This document shows, piece after piece, positions 62,819-64,000 of a DNA stretch of 64,000 nucleotides (positions within the stretch are counted from its first letter, which is position 1; the number at the start of each line of letters is the position of its first letter). Source of the stretch: Bacteroidetes bacterium HGW-Bacteroidetes-4 (lineage in GTDB: Bacteria; Bacteroidota; Bacteroidia; Bacteroidales; SZUA-534); contig PHDD01000004.1 in the NCBI GenBank assembly GCA_002840905.1, positions 1-64,000 on the forward strand, read 5' to 3'. The notes under the pieces were generated by a model. That model was given only the letters and a program-made list of their open reading frames with translations. It searched no databases and had not been told where the DNA came from. The position numbers and the translations under genes are program-made.

Positions 62819-64000
62819 TTAATCAAAATGTCCAAATTTTCCTTTTTGCAAGAAACTAACGGCTAATTCCATTTCCTGATACATCACCTTGTCGTTATGA
62901 ATAAACTCAACCGATAAGCGAAACTGACTTACAAAATCGTCAATATAAGGTGAAGGTCGTAAAGGCTTTCGCAAATCAAGTGCCTGAGCAGCATTCATTA
63001 GCTCAACAGCCAAAATGCGTTCTACATTTTCAACTACACGCAAAGCTTTGGTTGCTGCATTGGCTCCCATACTTACATGATCTTCCTGTCCGTTGCTCGA
63101 AACAATGGAATCAACACTGGCTGGTGTGCACAATTGCTTGTTTTGACTCACAATACCAGCTGCTGCATATTGAGGAATCATAAAACCTGAATTTAAACCC
63201 GGATTGGCCACCAAAAACTCGGGTAAACCACGCAAACCCAGTATCAACTGAGCCGTACGACGCTCTGAGATATTCCCTAATTCGGCCATGGCAATGGCCA
63301 GGTAATCGAGATTAAGGGCCAAAGGCTGGCCATGAAAGTTTCCACCCGAAAGCACCATATCCTCATCGGGAAAAACCGTGGGATTATCGGTAACCGAATT
63401 GATTTCGATTTCTACAACCTGTGCAATATATTTTACTGAATCTTTAGTAGCCCCGTGTACCTGAGGAATGCAACGGAAGGAATAAGGATCCTGTACGTGT
63501 TTCTTTGGCTGAGCCATAATCTGACTTCCGGCCAACAAATTGCGGATGTTTTTTGCGGTTTCAATTTGCCCGCTGTGCGGACGAATCTGATGTAACAAAT
63601 CATTAAAGGGTTCCAGGCGTCCGTCAAAAGCCTCAAGTGAGGTTGCTCCAATGATATCGGCAAACTTTATCAGCCGGAAAGCTTTTAACAGGGAATAAAC
63701 GGCATGTGCACTCATAAACTGTGTTCCGTTGAGCAGTGCCAAACCTTCTTTCGACTGCAACTCGATGGGTTCCCATCCCAATTGTTCCATTACCTGATCC
63801 GCAGGCAGTCGTAATCCCTGGTAATACACTTCGCCCATCCCGATTAAGGGTAAAAACAAGTTGGCCAATGGGGCTAAATCGCCGGAAGCTCCTAATGAAC
63901 CCAATTCAAAAACTACCGGAAGCACCTCGTGGTTGTACATGTCGATAATACGTTGCACCGTTTGCAACTGCACCCCGCTTTTGCCCATCGACAAAGCATG
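62819..64000 (-). CDS. hutH: histidine ammonia-lyase, 3' part (runs off the window)
   Basis: A 393-codon visible C-terminal part. The frame continues past 64000 (HALSMGKSGVQ), so the N-terminal quarter is outside the window. The MIO-forming Ala-Ser-Gly is in LGASGDLAPLA. Further family motifs are QDPYSFRCIPQVHGA, SGGNFHGQPLA and QEDHVSMG. It removes ammonia from histidine to form urocanate. Phenylalanine or tyrosine lyases of the same family cannot be fully excluded. Confidence 0.85.
   Translation of the reverse strand, partial: HALSMGKSGVQLQTVQRIIDMYNHEVLPVVFELGSLGASGDLAPLANLFLPLIGMGEVYYQGLRLPADQVMEQLGWEPIELQSKEGLALLNGTQFMSAHAVYSLLKAFRLIKFADIIGATSLEAFDGRLEPFNDLLHQIRPHSGQIETAKNIRNLLAGSQIMAQPKKHVQDPYSFRCIPQVHGATKDSVKYIAQVVEIEINSVTDNPTVFPDEDMVLSGGNFHGQPLALNLDYLAIAMAELGNISERRTAQLILGLRGLPEFLVANPGLNSGFMIPQYAAAGIVSQNKQLCTPASVDSIVSSNGQEDHVSMGANAATKALRVVENVERILAVELMNAAQALDLRKPLRPSPYIDDFVSQFRLSVEFIHNDKVMYQEMELAVSFLQKGKFGHFD

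Noticed and set aside
1-64000. tRNA, rRNA, CRISPR, IS element or prophage
   Set aside because: No cloverleaf, rRNA-like tract, regularly spaced direct-repeat array, transposase or phage structural gene was seen by reading.

Overview
The window comes from an anaerobic or facultative member of the Bacteroidota, most like Marinilabiliales/Prolixibacteraceae-type marine or sediment Bacteroidales. The evidence is type IX secretion (T9SS) C-terminal sorting domains, four TonB-dependent receptor or plug proteins, DUF4249 and DUF4625 lipoproteins, periplasmic-propeller sensor kinases, LytTR regulators, and promoters of the TAnnTTTG type. Energy genes (ferredoxin-linked 2-oxoacid oxidoreductase, trimeric [FeFe]-hydrogenase) point to fermentation. 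No rRNA, tRNA, CRISPR array, prophage or insertion sequence was seen.

Layout. 1-358: heptamer tandem repeats. 359-7525: giant T9SS-exported surface protein. 7722-11823: PLP aminotransferase followed by a four-gene 2-oxoacid:ferredoxin oxidoreductase operon. 19528-11880 (minus): hypothetical, STN-type TonB receptor, two tandem DUF4249 lipoproteins and a barrel-less plug protein, divergent from a propeller histidine kinase (19771-22953). 25549-22964 (minus): lipoprotein with five glycogen-binding-like repeats, then a pseudouridine synthase. 27979-25647 (minus): LytS/LytTR two-component system next to a small secreted protein whose upstream region carries three direct repeats at exact 21-bp spacing. 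28184-32168: acyltransferase, an S41 peptidase gene interrupted by an in-frame TAG, a T9SS-sorted beta-propeller protein and a VOC protein. 32484-36210: glgA-glgC glycogen synthesis and a membrane LytTR regulator. 36366-38192: nitronate-monooxygenase-like protein of unknown role. 40754-38257 (minus): ECF sigma factor, membrane anti-sigma candidate, and a repeat protein. 41152-42418: unknown helical protein and an alkyltransferase. 45749-42476 (minus): His/Cys-rich small protein, TonB receptor and DUF4625 lipoprotein. 54660-45866 (minus): ten-gene hydrogenase region. 57868-54770: second propeller kinase. 58016-61792: TonB receptor divergent from a MarR regulator, with a 16-bp palindrome and a degenerate second copy, and a haem lipoprotein. 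61807-64000: SDR epimerase and the 3' part of a histidine ammonia-lyase gene.

How it fits together. The 2-oxoacid oxidoreductase would yield reduced ferredoxin, and HydABC could combine this with NADH to release H2. Upstream of HydABC lies a six-gene cassette (two DRTGG proteins, two GHKL ATPases, a PHP phosphoesterase and a hydrogenase-like protein whose proton-transfer Cys is replaced by Phe). It looks like a redox or H2 sensing circuit and is the best candidate for an incompletely described system. Glycogen-related genes and glycogen-binding-like domains recur between 23.9 and 35 kb. Regulatory predictions (LytTR repeats, MarR operators, an inverted repeat before the hydrogenase operon) were read directly from sequence and are untested.
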